DNA of 64,000 bases from CADEEN01 sp963738425 (GTDB lineage: Bacteria > Pseudomonadota > Gammaproteobacteria > Burkholderiales > Burkholderiaceae_C): contig CAVTWT010000037.1 in the NCBI GenBank assembly GCA_963738425.1, positions 31,859 through 95,858 on the forward strand, given 5' to 3'. Below are positions 8,631 through 15,786 of this stretch, one piece after another; within the stretch, counting starts at the first letter, position 1; every line of letters begins with the position of its first letter. The notes beneath the pieces were generated by a model. The model did no database searches. It saw nothing but the letters and a program-made list of their open reading frames with translations, and had not been told where the DNA came from. Position numbers and translations under genes: made by a program.

Positions 8631-8740
8631 CGCACACCTCCGCGGCGCAACAGCCACAACACAAAACTTGCGGCCCACTGCGCGCCGCGTGGCATGGCCA
8701 CTTGCGACGGGACCGTGACCAGAATCTCTTGAGCTGACAT
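8627..8740 (-). CDS. Micro-protein (37 aa), first of a three-gene set
   Basis: ATG 8740 follows an AAAGGAAAAA purine tract, and the stop overlaps the next start as ATGA. The product reads MSAQEILVTVPSQVAM and ends AASFVLWLLRRGGVR, so it is a short peptide with one hydrophobic helix and an arginine-rich end. No family is recognised. The gene is supported mainly by the ribosome site and the overlap; without them it would be below the usual size limit. Confidence 0.45.
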   Translation of the reverse strand: MSAQEILVTVPSQVAMPRGAQWAASFVLWLLRRGGVR

Positions 8741-8899
8741 GGCTTTTTCCTTTCTTCCCTGCAGGCCAAAATTGCCCTGTGGACCGAAGATTAGGGTTTT
8801 CACTTATTCTTGGGAAATTGAGATTCGGAATCCAGGCATCACGCTTGCGAATACCGGGTTGAAAAATTCACGAATGGACCCAAGGCAGCGCGCCACGCC

Positions 8900-9847
8900 A
8901 TGAACTTCCGAACCCTGGACCTGAATCTGTTGCGCGTATTCGACGTGGTGATGGTCGAGCACAACGTGACCCGTGCCGCCGACCAACTGGCGATGACGCA
9001 GCCCGCGGTAAGCAACGCCCTGCGCCGCCTGCGCGAAGCGATCGGCGAAGAGCTTTTCGTGCCCGGCTCGACAGGCGTCACACCGACGCCGCATGCGGAC
9101 GCGCTCTGGCCGGCGGTTCGCGAGGCGATGTCCAGCCTGCGCGAGCTGCTGGATCCGCAGGGCTTCGATCCGGCGCATGACGAACGCCGCTTCACGTTGG
9201 CGATGGCCGACGCCACCGCCGCCGTGATCCTGCCGCGGCTGCTCGCCGCATTTCGAGCGCAAGCGGTCGCGCGTCTCGCTTCAGGTCGAGCCGTTGACCA
9301 CGCGCGACCCGCGCGCGCTGCTTGAACGCGGCGGGGCCGACGTGGCCATCGGCTTCTTTCCGGATGTGGCGCGCGCGTTGGCGGCAGCGCTCGGCGAAGG
9401 CGAAACGGTGTTCGACGCGCTCTACGACTGCGACTATGTCTGCGCCATGCGCCGCGGCCACCCGCTGGCAGGGCAACAGCCGCTGACGCTCGACGACTAT
9501 TGCGCCGCAGTCACACGCCCGCGTCAGTTTTGCCGGCCGGCCGCACGGTTTTGTCGACGAGGTGCTGGCGCGTCTCGGCCGCTCGCGGCGAGTCGCCTTG
9601 ATGCTCAGCCAGTACGCTGCGGCCGTGCAGGTGGTATGTCAAGACCGATCTGCTTGGCGTGTTGCCGCGGCGCTTCGTCGAAGCCAGCGGCGCTGCCGAG
9701 GCGTTGCACACCACGGCGCTGCCGTTCGAGATGCCGCGCGTCGAGATCGGTTTGCTGTGGCACCGCCGGCACGAGCGCGACGCTGCGCAGCGCTGGCTGC
9801 ACGAGGCCATCGTGCGTGTCGCGCCACCGGCGTGCCCCCCGCCGTAG
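8900..9847 (+). pseudogene. LysR-family regulator, three frameshifts
   Basis: The N-terminus is a clear LysR helix-turn-helix (LNLLRVFDVVMVEHNVTRAA, AMTQPAVSNALRRLRE). The co-inducer domain then continues through three frames: after TTT at 9251-9253 (restored reading FERKRSRVSLQVEPLTTRD), again near 9510-9525 (VSFAGRPHGFVDEVLARL), and again near 9630-9640 (TDLLGVLPRRFVEAS). Each change equals one extra base. Corrected, the protein would have about 315 residues, normal for the NodD/LinR-like branch. Three hits in one gene make it the most damaged gene here. It is divergent from the three tiny genes, its likely former targets. Confidence 0.82.
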
Positions 9848-10064
9848 TCACCCATCCCTTGGCTTAGGGGGACCCAAACGGGCCATGTCGAGTATCTGGA
9901 AATCAGTCGCTGTGACAGATTCCAGGCACCGGGCGGGCGCGTTGACCGCGGCCCGTGAAGGTGGTGGGTTTGAAAGAGGCGCTTGGCAGCAGCGATCGCT
10001 GCCGATCGGTTTGATCGTACGCAGCGGCAGCGCCTGCTCGATCGGCCACAAGTGAGGAGTGAAG

Positions 10065-10439
10065 ATGAAAAAGATTCTTGGATTGACAGCTGTGGGTGTG
10101 GCGGTCGGGGCTGTGTGCGTGGCCGCATGGGCGGCGAGCATCAGCAACATCAATGGCCAATCCTGCGGGACAGACACGGGCACCTGGCACTTCGTCAACA
10201 ACCAGACGGGCGGTGCGGGCCAGGGCACGCTCACGGCGACGTGGAGTTCTGGCAATACGTGCACCGTGAGCGCCAGCAAGGTGAACGCCTCGAACCAGCA
10301 CTTCTATTGCACGGCCAGTGGCGCGCTTGCCAGCGCTTCCACCAACCTGCCGGGCAGGTTGGTTTTGTCGGACTTCACGTGCGACACCAAGGAGCCGCCG
10401 CCCTGCGATCCGACGAAGGACCCGAACTGCAAGCCCTAG
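10065..10439 (+). CDS. Secreted protein of unknown function
   Basis: ATG 10065 follows GAGGAG. The 124-residue product begins with a typical Sec signal peptide (KKILGLTAVGVAVGAVCVAA, cleavage after AWA near residue 24). The mature part is rich in Gly, Thr, Ser and Asn with beta-strand character, and the last segment is a Pro/Asp/Cys-rich tail with CDTKEPPPCDPTKDPNCK. Five cysteines in the mature part suggest disulfides. I recognise no family. It is followed by a terminator and then by the lysyl-oxidase-like gene on the same strand, so a shared extracellular role is possible but unproven. Confidence 0.75.
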   Translation: MKKILGLTAVGVAVGAVCVAAWAASISNINGQSCGTDTGTWHFVNNQTGGAGQGTLTATWSSGNTCTVSASKVNASNQHFYCTASGALASASTNLPGRLVLSDFTCDTKEPPPCDPTKDPNCKP

Positions 10440-10453
10440 TTCGGACGCGAAAG

Positions 10454-10484
10454 AGAGGAGCCTCCGCGCTTCTCTCGTTTTTTC
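10454..10484 (+). terminator. Rho-independent terminator
   Basis: GAGAGGAGC (10454-10462) pairs with GCTTCTCTC (10469-10477) through nine pairs including one G-T, with a six-base loop, followed by G and six T residues (10479-10484). It would end transcription of the small secreted-protein gene before the lysyl-oxidase-like gene starts. Confidence 0.8.
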
Positions 10485-10512
10485 TTGGGTCACTTGAAAG
10501 GGAGACAGCCAG

Positions 10513-11526
10513 ATGATCGAGCCCCGCACGTCAATCCATCATCTTGCACTCGGTGCGGCAATCGTCTCGTTGATGGCGGCTGCCTCCGGGGCTGCAGCGC
10601 AGTCTGCCCTGCTGCCCAACCTTAAGCCGCTGCCCGCGTCGAACATCTCGCTCGTGTACAACAGCGCGACGGCCACGAGCACCCTGCGCTTCGCCACGAC
10701 GAGCTGGAACAACGGCACTGGCCCGCTGCACCTCGAGGCGGGAGCGCTCGACCCCAACAACAACGGCAAGCAACTGGTCTATCAGCGCATCTACAACAGC
10801 GACAATTCGTCCACGACGCGCCTGGCGGGGTCGTTCACGTGGCACAACGGGCACAACCACTTCCATTTTGACGACTACGCCACCTACACGCTGCAGCCGG
10901 TCGAGGCCACCGGTGGTTCCGAGCGCTACGGCAGCAAGACCACGTTCTGCGTCATGGACACGACGCAGATCAACACCAGCATTCCGAACGCGTCCCCAAG
11001 TGCCACGTATGTCACCTGCGGCAACCTGTTCCAGGGCATGTCGGTGGGTTGGGGCGACACCTACGGCGCGAGCTTGGCGGGCCAGGAATTGGACTTCACC
11101 GGCAACGCCGACGGCATTTACAAGCTGATCATCACGGTCGATCCCAAGACCAGGATCCTGGAGAGCAACGAGACCGACAACGTCTCCTGCGCGCTGGTGA
11201 GCATCAAGAAGCCGAGCACGGTGACGGTGCTCGACAGCAGCGGCAGCTGCTCGACAGCAACATTGATCTCACCCAGTTCGGCCCAAGTCGGCGCCACGGT
11301 GACGGTGAGCATCAAGGGCTTCGGTTTCACCGACGGCACGACGGTCAATTTCGAGGGCGGCAACGGCCCGCGCCCGGTGGCCATTGCCGTTCAGCGGATC
11401 AGTGATACCGACATCACCGCCACGGTTTCGGTGCCCTACAAGAAGAACACTGGCCGCGACCCGGTCTGGGACGTGCGCGTCGGCAGCGGCGGCTTGCTGC
11501 GCAACGCCTTTACCGTCACCCGATAG
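10513..11526 (+). CDS. Secreted lysyl-oxidase-like protein with IPT domain
   Basis: The 337-residue protein has a signal peptide (cleavage near AAAQ, residue 30). Residues about 35-230 match the lysyl oxidase fold: the copper site WHNGHNHFHF (Trp110, His111, His114, His116, His118) corresponds to the animal WHxCHxHYH motif with Cys replaced by Gly. Further matches are WGDTYG and the end strand ITVDPKTRILESNETDNVSC. Residues about 250-337 look like an IPT/TIG immunoglobulin-like domain. Lysyl oxidases oxidise lysine side chains using copper and a lysyl-tyrosyl quinone; whether the cofactor Lys/Tyr exist here is not resolvable by eye. It ends 15 bp from the convergent ureC. Confidence 0.82.
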   Translation: MIEPRTSIHHLALGAAIVSLMAAASGAAAQSALLPNLKPLPASNISLVYNSATATSTLRFATTSWNNGTGPLHLEAGALDPNNNGKQLVYQRIYNSDNSSTTRLAGSFTWHNGHNHFHFDDYATYTLQPVEATGGSERYGSKTTFCVMDTTQINTSIPNASPSATYVTCGNLFQGMSVGWGDTYGASLAGQELDFTGNADGIYKLIITVDPKTRILESNETDNVSCALVSIKKPSTVTVLDSSGSCSTATLISPSSAQVGATVTVSIKGFGFTDGTTVNFEGGNGPRPVAIAVQRISDTDITATVSVPYKKNTGRDPVWDVRVGSGGLLRNAFTVTR

Positions 11527-11541
11527 CGCCAGGCCGACGCT

Positions 11542-13254
11542 TCAGAACAGGAAGTAGCGCTGCGCCATCGGCAGCACGGTCGCCGGCTCGCAGGTCAGCA
11601 ACTGGCCGTCGGCGCGCACCTCGTAGGTCTGCGCGTCGATCTGCATCTGCGGCGTGTAGGCGTTGTGCACCATGTGCTGCTTCTTCACCGTGCGGCAGCC
11701 TTTGACCGCCGACAGATGCTTGTGCAGGCCGTAGCTTTCAGCCGCGCCGTTGGCCAATGAAGCCTGGCTGACGAAGCTGATCGAGCCACGCGGCAGCGCG
11801 CCGCCGAAGCTGCCGAACATCGGCCGGTAGTGCACCGGCTGCGGCGTCGGGATGCTGGCATTGGCGTCGCCCATCAGGGCCTGGGCGATGAACCCGCCCT
11901 TCATCACCAGGCTCGGCTTGATGCCGAAGAACGCCGGGCGCCAGAAGACGAGGTCGGCCCACTTGCCGGCTTCGACGCTGCCGACCTCGTGCGCGATGCC
12001 GTTCGCGATCGCCGGGTTGACGGTGTACTTGGCGATGTAGCGCTTGATGCGCGCGTTGTCGTTGCGCTCGCTGTCGCCCGACAACGCGCCGCGCTGCACC
12101 TTCATCTTGTGCGCGGTCTGCCAGGTGCGGATCACGACCTCACCGACGCGGCCCATGGCCTGGCTGTCGCTGCTCATCATGCTGATCGCGCCGAGGTCGT
12201 GCAGCACGTCTTCGGCCGCGATGGTTTCGCGGCGGATGCGGCTTTCGGCGAAGGCCAGGTCCTCGGCGATGCCCGCATCGAGATGGTGGCAGACCATCAG
12301 CATGTCCAGGTGCTCGTCGACCGTGTTGACGGTGAACGGCATCGTCGGGTTGGTCGAGCTCGGCAGGAAGTTGGCTTCGCCGACCACGCGCAGGATGTCC
12401 GGCGCATGGCCACCGCCGGCGCCCTCAGTGTGAAAGGCGCACAGCGTGCGGCCCTTGGTGGCGGCGATGGTGTCTTCGACGAAGCCGCTTTCGTTGAGCG
12501 TGTCGGAGTGGATCGAGACCTGGGTGTCGGTGCGTTCGGCAACATCAAGGCAATGGTCGATCGCGCTCGGCGTCGTGCCCCAGTCCTCGTGCAGCTTCAG
12601 GCCGATGGCGCCGGCCTCGATCTGCTGCAGCAGCGCGGGGTCGCGGCTGGCGTTGCCCTTGCCGAGGAAGCCGAGGTTCATCGGGAACGCGTCGGCCGCC
12701 TGCAGCATGCGGCGAAGGTTCTCCGGCCCCGGTGTGCAGGTGGTGGCGAAGGTGCCGGTGGCCGGGCCGGTGCCGCCGCCGAGCATCGTCGTGATGCCGG
12801 CACACGAGGCCTCTTCGATCTGCTGCGGGCAGATGAAGTGGATGTGGCTGTCGATGCCGCCGGCGGTGACGATCATGCCCTCGGCCGCGATGATCTCGGT
12901 GCCCGGGCCGATGACGATGTCCACACCCGGTTGCACGTCCGGGTTGCCGGCCTTGCCGATGGCGACGATGCGGCAGCCCTTGATGCCGATGTCGGCCTTG
13001 ACAATGCCCCAGTGGTCGATGATCAGCGCGTTGGTGATGACGCAGTCGCAGGCCTCGTGCGCGCCGGTGCCGTTGATCACCTGCGACTGGCCCATGCCGT
13101 CGCGGATGGTCTTGCCGCCGCCGAACTTCACTTCCTCGCCGTAGATCGTGAAGTCGCGTTCGACTTCGGCGATCAGCGCGGTGTCGGCCAGGCGCACACG
13201 GTCGCCCGTGGTCGGGCCGAACATCTCGGCGTAGGCGCGGCGTCCGATCTTCAT
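11542..13254 (-). CDS. ureC: Urease alpha subunit UreC
   Basis: The 570-residue catalytic subunit hydrolyses urea to ammonia and carbamate at a dinickel centre. The carbamylated lysine is Lys220 in GLKLHEDWG, the nickel ligand motif HIHFICPQQ is present, and the mobile flap has CAFHTEGAGGGHAPD with its catalytic His. Length and ends (MKIGRRAYAEMFGPTTGDR to MAQRYFLF) are normal, and no frame damage is seen. It is the last gene of the ureA-59aa-ureB-ureC block. A GC-rich palindromic repeat separates it from ureB. Confidence 0.98.
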   Translation of the reverse strand: MKIGRRAYAEMFGPTTGDRVRLADTALIAEVERDFTIYGEEVKFGGGKTIRDGMGQSQVINGTGAHEACDCVITNALIIDHWGIVKADIGIKGCRIVAIGKAGNPDVQPGVDIVIGPGTEIIAAEGMIVTAGGIDSHIHFICPQQIEEASCAGITTMLGGGTGPATGTFATTCTPGPENLRRMLQAADAFPMNLGFLGKGNASRDPALLQQIEAGAIGLKLHEDWGTTPSAIDHCLDVAERTDTQVSIHSDTLNESGFVEDTIAATKGRTLCAFHTEGAGGGHAPDILRVVGEANFLPSSTNPTMPFTVNTVDEHLDMLMVCHHLDAGIAEDLAFAESRIRRETIAAEDVLHDLGAISMMSSDSQAMGRVGEVVIRTWQTAHKMKVQRGALSGDSERNDNARIKRYIAKYTVNPAIANGIAHEVGSVEAGKWADLVFWRPAFFGIKPSLVMKGGFIAQALMGDANASIPTPQPVHYRPMFGSFGGALPRGSISFVSQASLANGAAESYGLHKHLSAVKGCRTVKKQHMVHNAYTPQMQIDAQTYEVRADGQLLTCEPATVLPMAQRYFLF

Positions 13255-13330
13255 TTGAGCCCCCTACGACGCGTTGCGTCGGTCCCCCCAAGGGGGAGCG
13301 CGCGCCTTGGGAGCGGCCCGGCGGCGCTCA
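13255..13330 (-). repeat. Intra-operon GC-rich palindromic repeat, copy A
   Basis: Read on the minus strand the element starts with the ureB stop codon, TGAGCGCCGCCGGGCCG, then CTCCCAAGGCGCGC, then CCCCCTTGGGGGG, and fills the whole ureB-ureC gap. The GGGCCG, CCCAAG and CCCCCT-GGGGGG blocks recur at 36422-36551, 25688-25829 and partly 57068-57128, always in the same orientation relative to transcription. Confidence 0.7.
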
Positions 13331-13633
13331 CAGCTTGCCCATCACATCACCTCGAAACCCGAAGACCTCGCGCTTGCCCGCGTAGTCCACCAACTCGATC
13401 GTGCGTTGCTGCCCCGGCTCGAAACGTACGGCTGTGCCCGACGCGATGTTCAGACGCATGCCGCGCGCGGCCGGGCGATCGAACTTCAACGCCGGGTTCG
13501 TTTCTGCGAAGTGGTAGTGCGAGCCGACCTGGATCGGCCGGTCGCCGCTGTTCTGCACGACCAGCGTGGTCGTGCGCCGCCCGACATTGAGCAAGTGGTC
13601 CGCACCATCGGTGAACAGTTCGCCGGGGATCAT
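13328..13633 (-). CDS. ureB: Urease beta subunit UreB
   Basis: The 101-residue structural subunit shows the family start MIPGELF, the core GDRPIQVGSHYHFAETNPAL and the end VFGFRGDVMGKL. It assembles with UreA and UreC in the (UreABC)3 holoenzyme. It is intact. Its gene starts 6 bp after the small His-rich gene, and its TGA is also the first triplet of a palindromic repeat that leads to ureC. Confidence 0.97.
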   Translation of the reverse strand: MIPGELFTDGADHLLNVGRRTTTLVVQNSGDRPIQVGSHYHFAETNPALKFDRPAARGMRLNIASGTAVRFEPGQQRTIELVDYAGKREVFGFRGDVMGKL

Positions 13634-13639
13634 CGACCT

Positions 13640-13819
13640 CTAACTCCGTCCACGCCGCCATGCCCAAAGGCCCACGGCCACGCCGATCGCCAGCAAGGCG
13701 ATCAAGTCGCCTCCATGCCAATGAACAGGCGCCTCGCCATGCCCCTCATGGGCCATCGCGGCAGAAGCGGTCGCGAGCGCGACGCTCGCCAAAAGAGTGC
13801 GCATCTCGAACCCTCTCAT
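13640..13819 (-). CDS. Small His-rich membrane protein between ureA and ureB
   Basis: The ATG at 13819 overlaps the ureA stop as ATGA and the TAG stop is 6 bp before ureB, so this 59-residue gene is embedded in the urease operon. The product has a signal peptide (MRTLLASVALATASAAMA), a His-rich segment HEGHGEAPVHWHGGD, then one membrane helix (LIALLAIGVAVGLWAW) and RRGRS. His-rich periplasmic N-termini occur in HupE/UreJ nickel permeases, and this could be a shortened relative. A role in nickel or copper binding is only inference; the gene itself is well supported by its overlaps. Confidence 0.72.
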   Translation of the reverse strand: MRGFEMRTLLASVALATASAAMAHEGHGEAPVHWHGGDLIALLAIGVAVGLWAWRRGRS

Positions 13820-14118
13820 GTGATCGGTTGGTGCACGGTCACCAGTTTGGTGCCGTCTGGAAACGTGGCTTCGACCTGGATCTCGCTGACGATGTCGGCC
13901 ACGCCTTCCATCACGTCGGCGCGCGCCAGCACGGTCTTGCCCTCGCTCATCAACTGCGCCACGGTCTTGCCGTCGCGCGCGCCTTCCATGATGGCCGCGC
14001 TGATCAGCGCGATCGATTCCGGCACGTTCAGCTTGAGCCCGCGCGCTTTGCGGCGCTCGGCGAGCAGCGCCGCCGTGAAGATCAGCAGCTTGTCTTTCTC
14101 GCGCGGGGTCAGGTCCAT
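13816..14118 (-). CDS. ureA: Urease gamma subunit UreA
   Basis: The 100-residue structural subunit begins MDLTPREKDKLLIFTAALLA and contains KLNVPESIALISAAIMEGAR, both diagnostic, and ends VTVHQPIT. It is the first gene of the leftward ureA-59aa-ureB-ureC block. I took the ATG at 14118 because the family starts there; the longer open frame upstream runs into the repeat region. It is divergent from urtA across 365 bp filled by a nested palindrome. Confidence 0.97.
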   Translation of the reverse strand: MDLTPREKDKLLIFTAALLAERRKARGLKLNVPESIALISAAIMEGARDGKTVAQLMSEGKTVLARADVMEGVADIVSEIQVEATFPDGTKLVTVHQPIT

Positions 14119-14483
14119 CGCAGGATTCTTGCAGGTTCGATGCCATGGCCGTGATAGGGCCTGCCAACGCTGCCGGAGGGCTCGCGCCGGGTTGCCACAG
14201 GGTGCACAGCTAGGCGCGCGCGAGGCCGTGTGGCTGGCCCACACAACGAGCAAGCAACAACGCTGTGCGCCCTGTGGCAACCCGGCCCGCAGGGTGATCT
14301 CACCAAACGGGCGCCAGCCGCGTTGCAAATCCTCGCCATAGCAACGCTATGGCTGCGGTTTGCGCCTTGCTGGCGCCCGTTTGGTGAGTCACGCGAGCCC
14401 TCCGGCAGCGTTGGCAGGCCCAAGTTGGCACGCGGGTTGCGTAGACCCTCCCGCCATTTCCCAACCAGGACGGAGAACACCCC
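14119..14483. promoter_or_regulatory. Divergent ureA-urtA intergenic region
   Basis: This 365-bp gap separates two divergent urea operons and must hold both promoters. Most of it (14157-14421) is the nested inverted-repeat structure described separately, leaving about 38 bp next to ureA and about 62 bp next to urtA. An AGGACGGAG purine tract at 14467-14475 is the likely urtA ribosome site. No clear NtrC or sigma-54 site (GG-N10-GC context) could be fixed by eye. Confidence 0.5.
14157..14421. repeat. Nested inverted-repeat element with three stem arms
   Basis: The outer arms, 14157-14186 and 14392-14421, are a perfect 30-bp inverted repeat (GGGCCTGCCAACGCTGCCGG at one end). Inside lie two further long palindromes: 14186-14210 with 14262-14286 (24 of 25 pairs) and 14299-14318 with 14369-14388 (perfect 20 bp). 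Each encloses a small hairpin: GTGTGG-CTGGC-CCACAC in the first, GCCATAGC-AAC-GCTATGGC (14335-14353) in the second. As RNA or cruciform this is a three-way junction. It encodes no protein and could be a miniature mobile element or structured RNA. Confidence 0.85.
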
Positions 14484-15776
14484 ATGCACCAACTCGGCAG
14501 CGCTCGCCGCACCACATTGAAGACCCTCGCCGCCGCGCTTCTCAGCGCCGGCGTGCTCACGCCCGCCTTCGCGCAAAGCACCATCAAGGTCGGCGTGCTG
14601 CACTCGCTGTCGGGCACGATGGCGATCTCGGAAACGGTGTTGAAGGACACCGTGCTGATGGCCATCGACGAGATCAACGCCAAGGGCGGCCTGCTCGGCA
14701 AGAAGCTCGAGCCCGTCGTCGTCGATCCTGCCTCCAACTGGCCGCTGTTCGCCGAGAAGGCCAAGCAGCTGATCACGCAGGACAAGGTCGCCGCGGTGTT
14801 CGGCTGCTGGACCAGCGTCTCGCGCAAGAGCGTGTTGCCGGTCTTCGAAGAAACCAACGCGCTGCTGTTCTACCCGGTGCAGTACGAGGGCGAAGAGCTG
14901 TCGAAGAACGTGTTCTACACCGGCGCCGCGCCGAACCAGCAGGCCATCCCTGCGGTCGAGTACCTGATGAGCAAGGACGGCGGCAACGCCAAGCGCTGGG
15001 TGCTGCTCGGCACCGACTACGTCTACCCGCGCACAACCAACAAGATCCTGCGCGCCTTCCTGAAGGCCAAGGGTGTTGCCGATGCCGACATCATGGAGGA
15101 GTACACCCCCTTCGGCCACGCCGACTACCAGACCATCATCGCCAAGATCAAGAAGTTCGCCAGCGAAGGCAAGAAGACGGCGGTGGTGTCGACCATCAAC
15201 GGCGACTCCAACGTGCCCTTCTACAAGGAGCTCGGCAACCAGGGCTTGAATGCCAAGGACGTGCCGGTCGTGGCGTTCTCGGTCGGTGAAGAGGAACTGC
15301 GCGGCGTCGACACCAAGCCGCTGGTCGGCCACCTCGCGGCGTGGAACTACTTCCAGTCGATCAAGGCCCCGGCCAACGACGAGTTCATCAAGAAGTGGAG
15401 CGCCTACGCCAAGGCCAAGGGCATCGCCGGCCACAAGGACAAGCCGCTGACCAACGACCCGATGGAAGCCACCTACATCGGCTTCCACATGTGGGCGGCG
15501 GCCGTGACGAAGGCCAAGAGCACGGACACCGACAAGGTGATCGCAGCGATGGCCGGCCAGACCTTCAAGGCGCCGTCGGGCATCACCTCGACGATGGATG
15601 CGAAGAACCACCACCTGCACAAGAGCGTGTTCATCGGCGAAGTGCAGGCCGATGGCCAGTTCAAGGTGGTCTGGAAGACCAAGGGTCCGGTGGCAGCCGA
15701 TCCGTGGAGCGACTACATCGCCGAGAACAAGGGCAAGAAGAACGAGCCCGAGATGAAGATGACGGCCAAGAAGTAA
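14484..15776 (+). CDS. urtA: Urea ABC transporter substrate-binding protein UrtA
   Basis: The 430-residue periplasmic binding protein captures urea for the UrtBCDE permease. It has a signal peptide with a double arginine (ARRTTLKTLAAALL, cleavage after AFA), then TIKVGVLHSLSGTMAISE and KKLEPVVVDPASNWPLFAEK, both typical of UrtA. The lobe with VFGCWTSVSRKSVLPVFEE is also diagnostic. Length is normal. It is first in urtABCDE and is followed after 10 bp by urtB, whose 5' end contains a terminator-like hairpin. Expression normally responds to nitrogen status in this family. Confidence 0.96.
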   Translation: MHQLGSARRTTLKTLAAALLSAGVLTPAFAQSTIKVGVLHSLSGTMAISETVLKDTVLMAIDEINAKGGLLGKKLEPVVVDPASNWPLFAEKAKQLITQDKVAAVFGCWTSVSRKSVLPVFEETNALLFYPVQYEGEELSKNVFYTGAAPNQQAIPAVEYLMSKDGGNAKRWVLLGTDYVYPRTTNKILRAFLKAKGVADADIMEEYTPFGHADYQTIIAKIKKFASEGKKTAVVSTINGDSNVPFYKELGNQGLNAKDVPVVAFSVGEEELRGVDTKPLVGHLAAWNYFQSIKAPANDEFIKKWSAYAKAKGIAGHKDKPLTNDPMEATYIGFHMWAAAVTKAKSTDTDKVIAAMAGQTFKAPSGITSTMDAKNHHLHKSVFIGEVQADGQFKVVWKTKGPVAADPWSDYIAENKGKKNEPEMKMTAKK

Positions 15777-15786
15777 GGGCGGTCCG

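Noticed and set aside
11830..13590. 586-codon open frame opposite ureC
   Set aside because: Antisense of the conserved urease alpha subunit; no recognisable protein.
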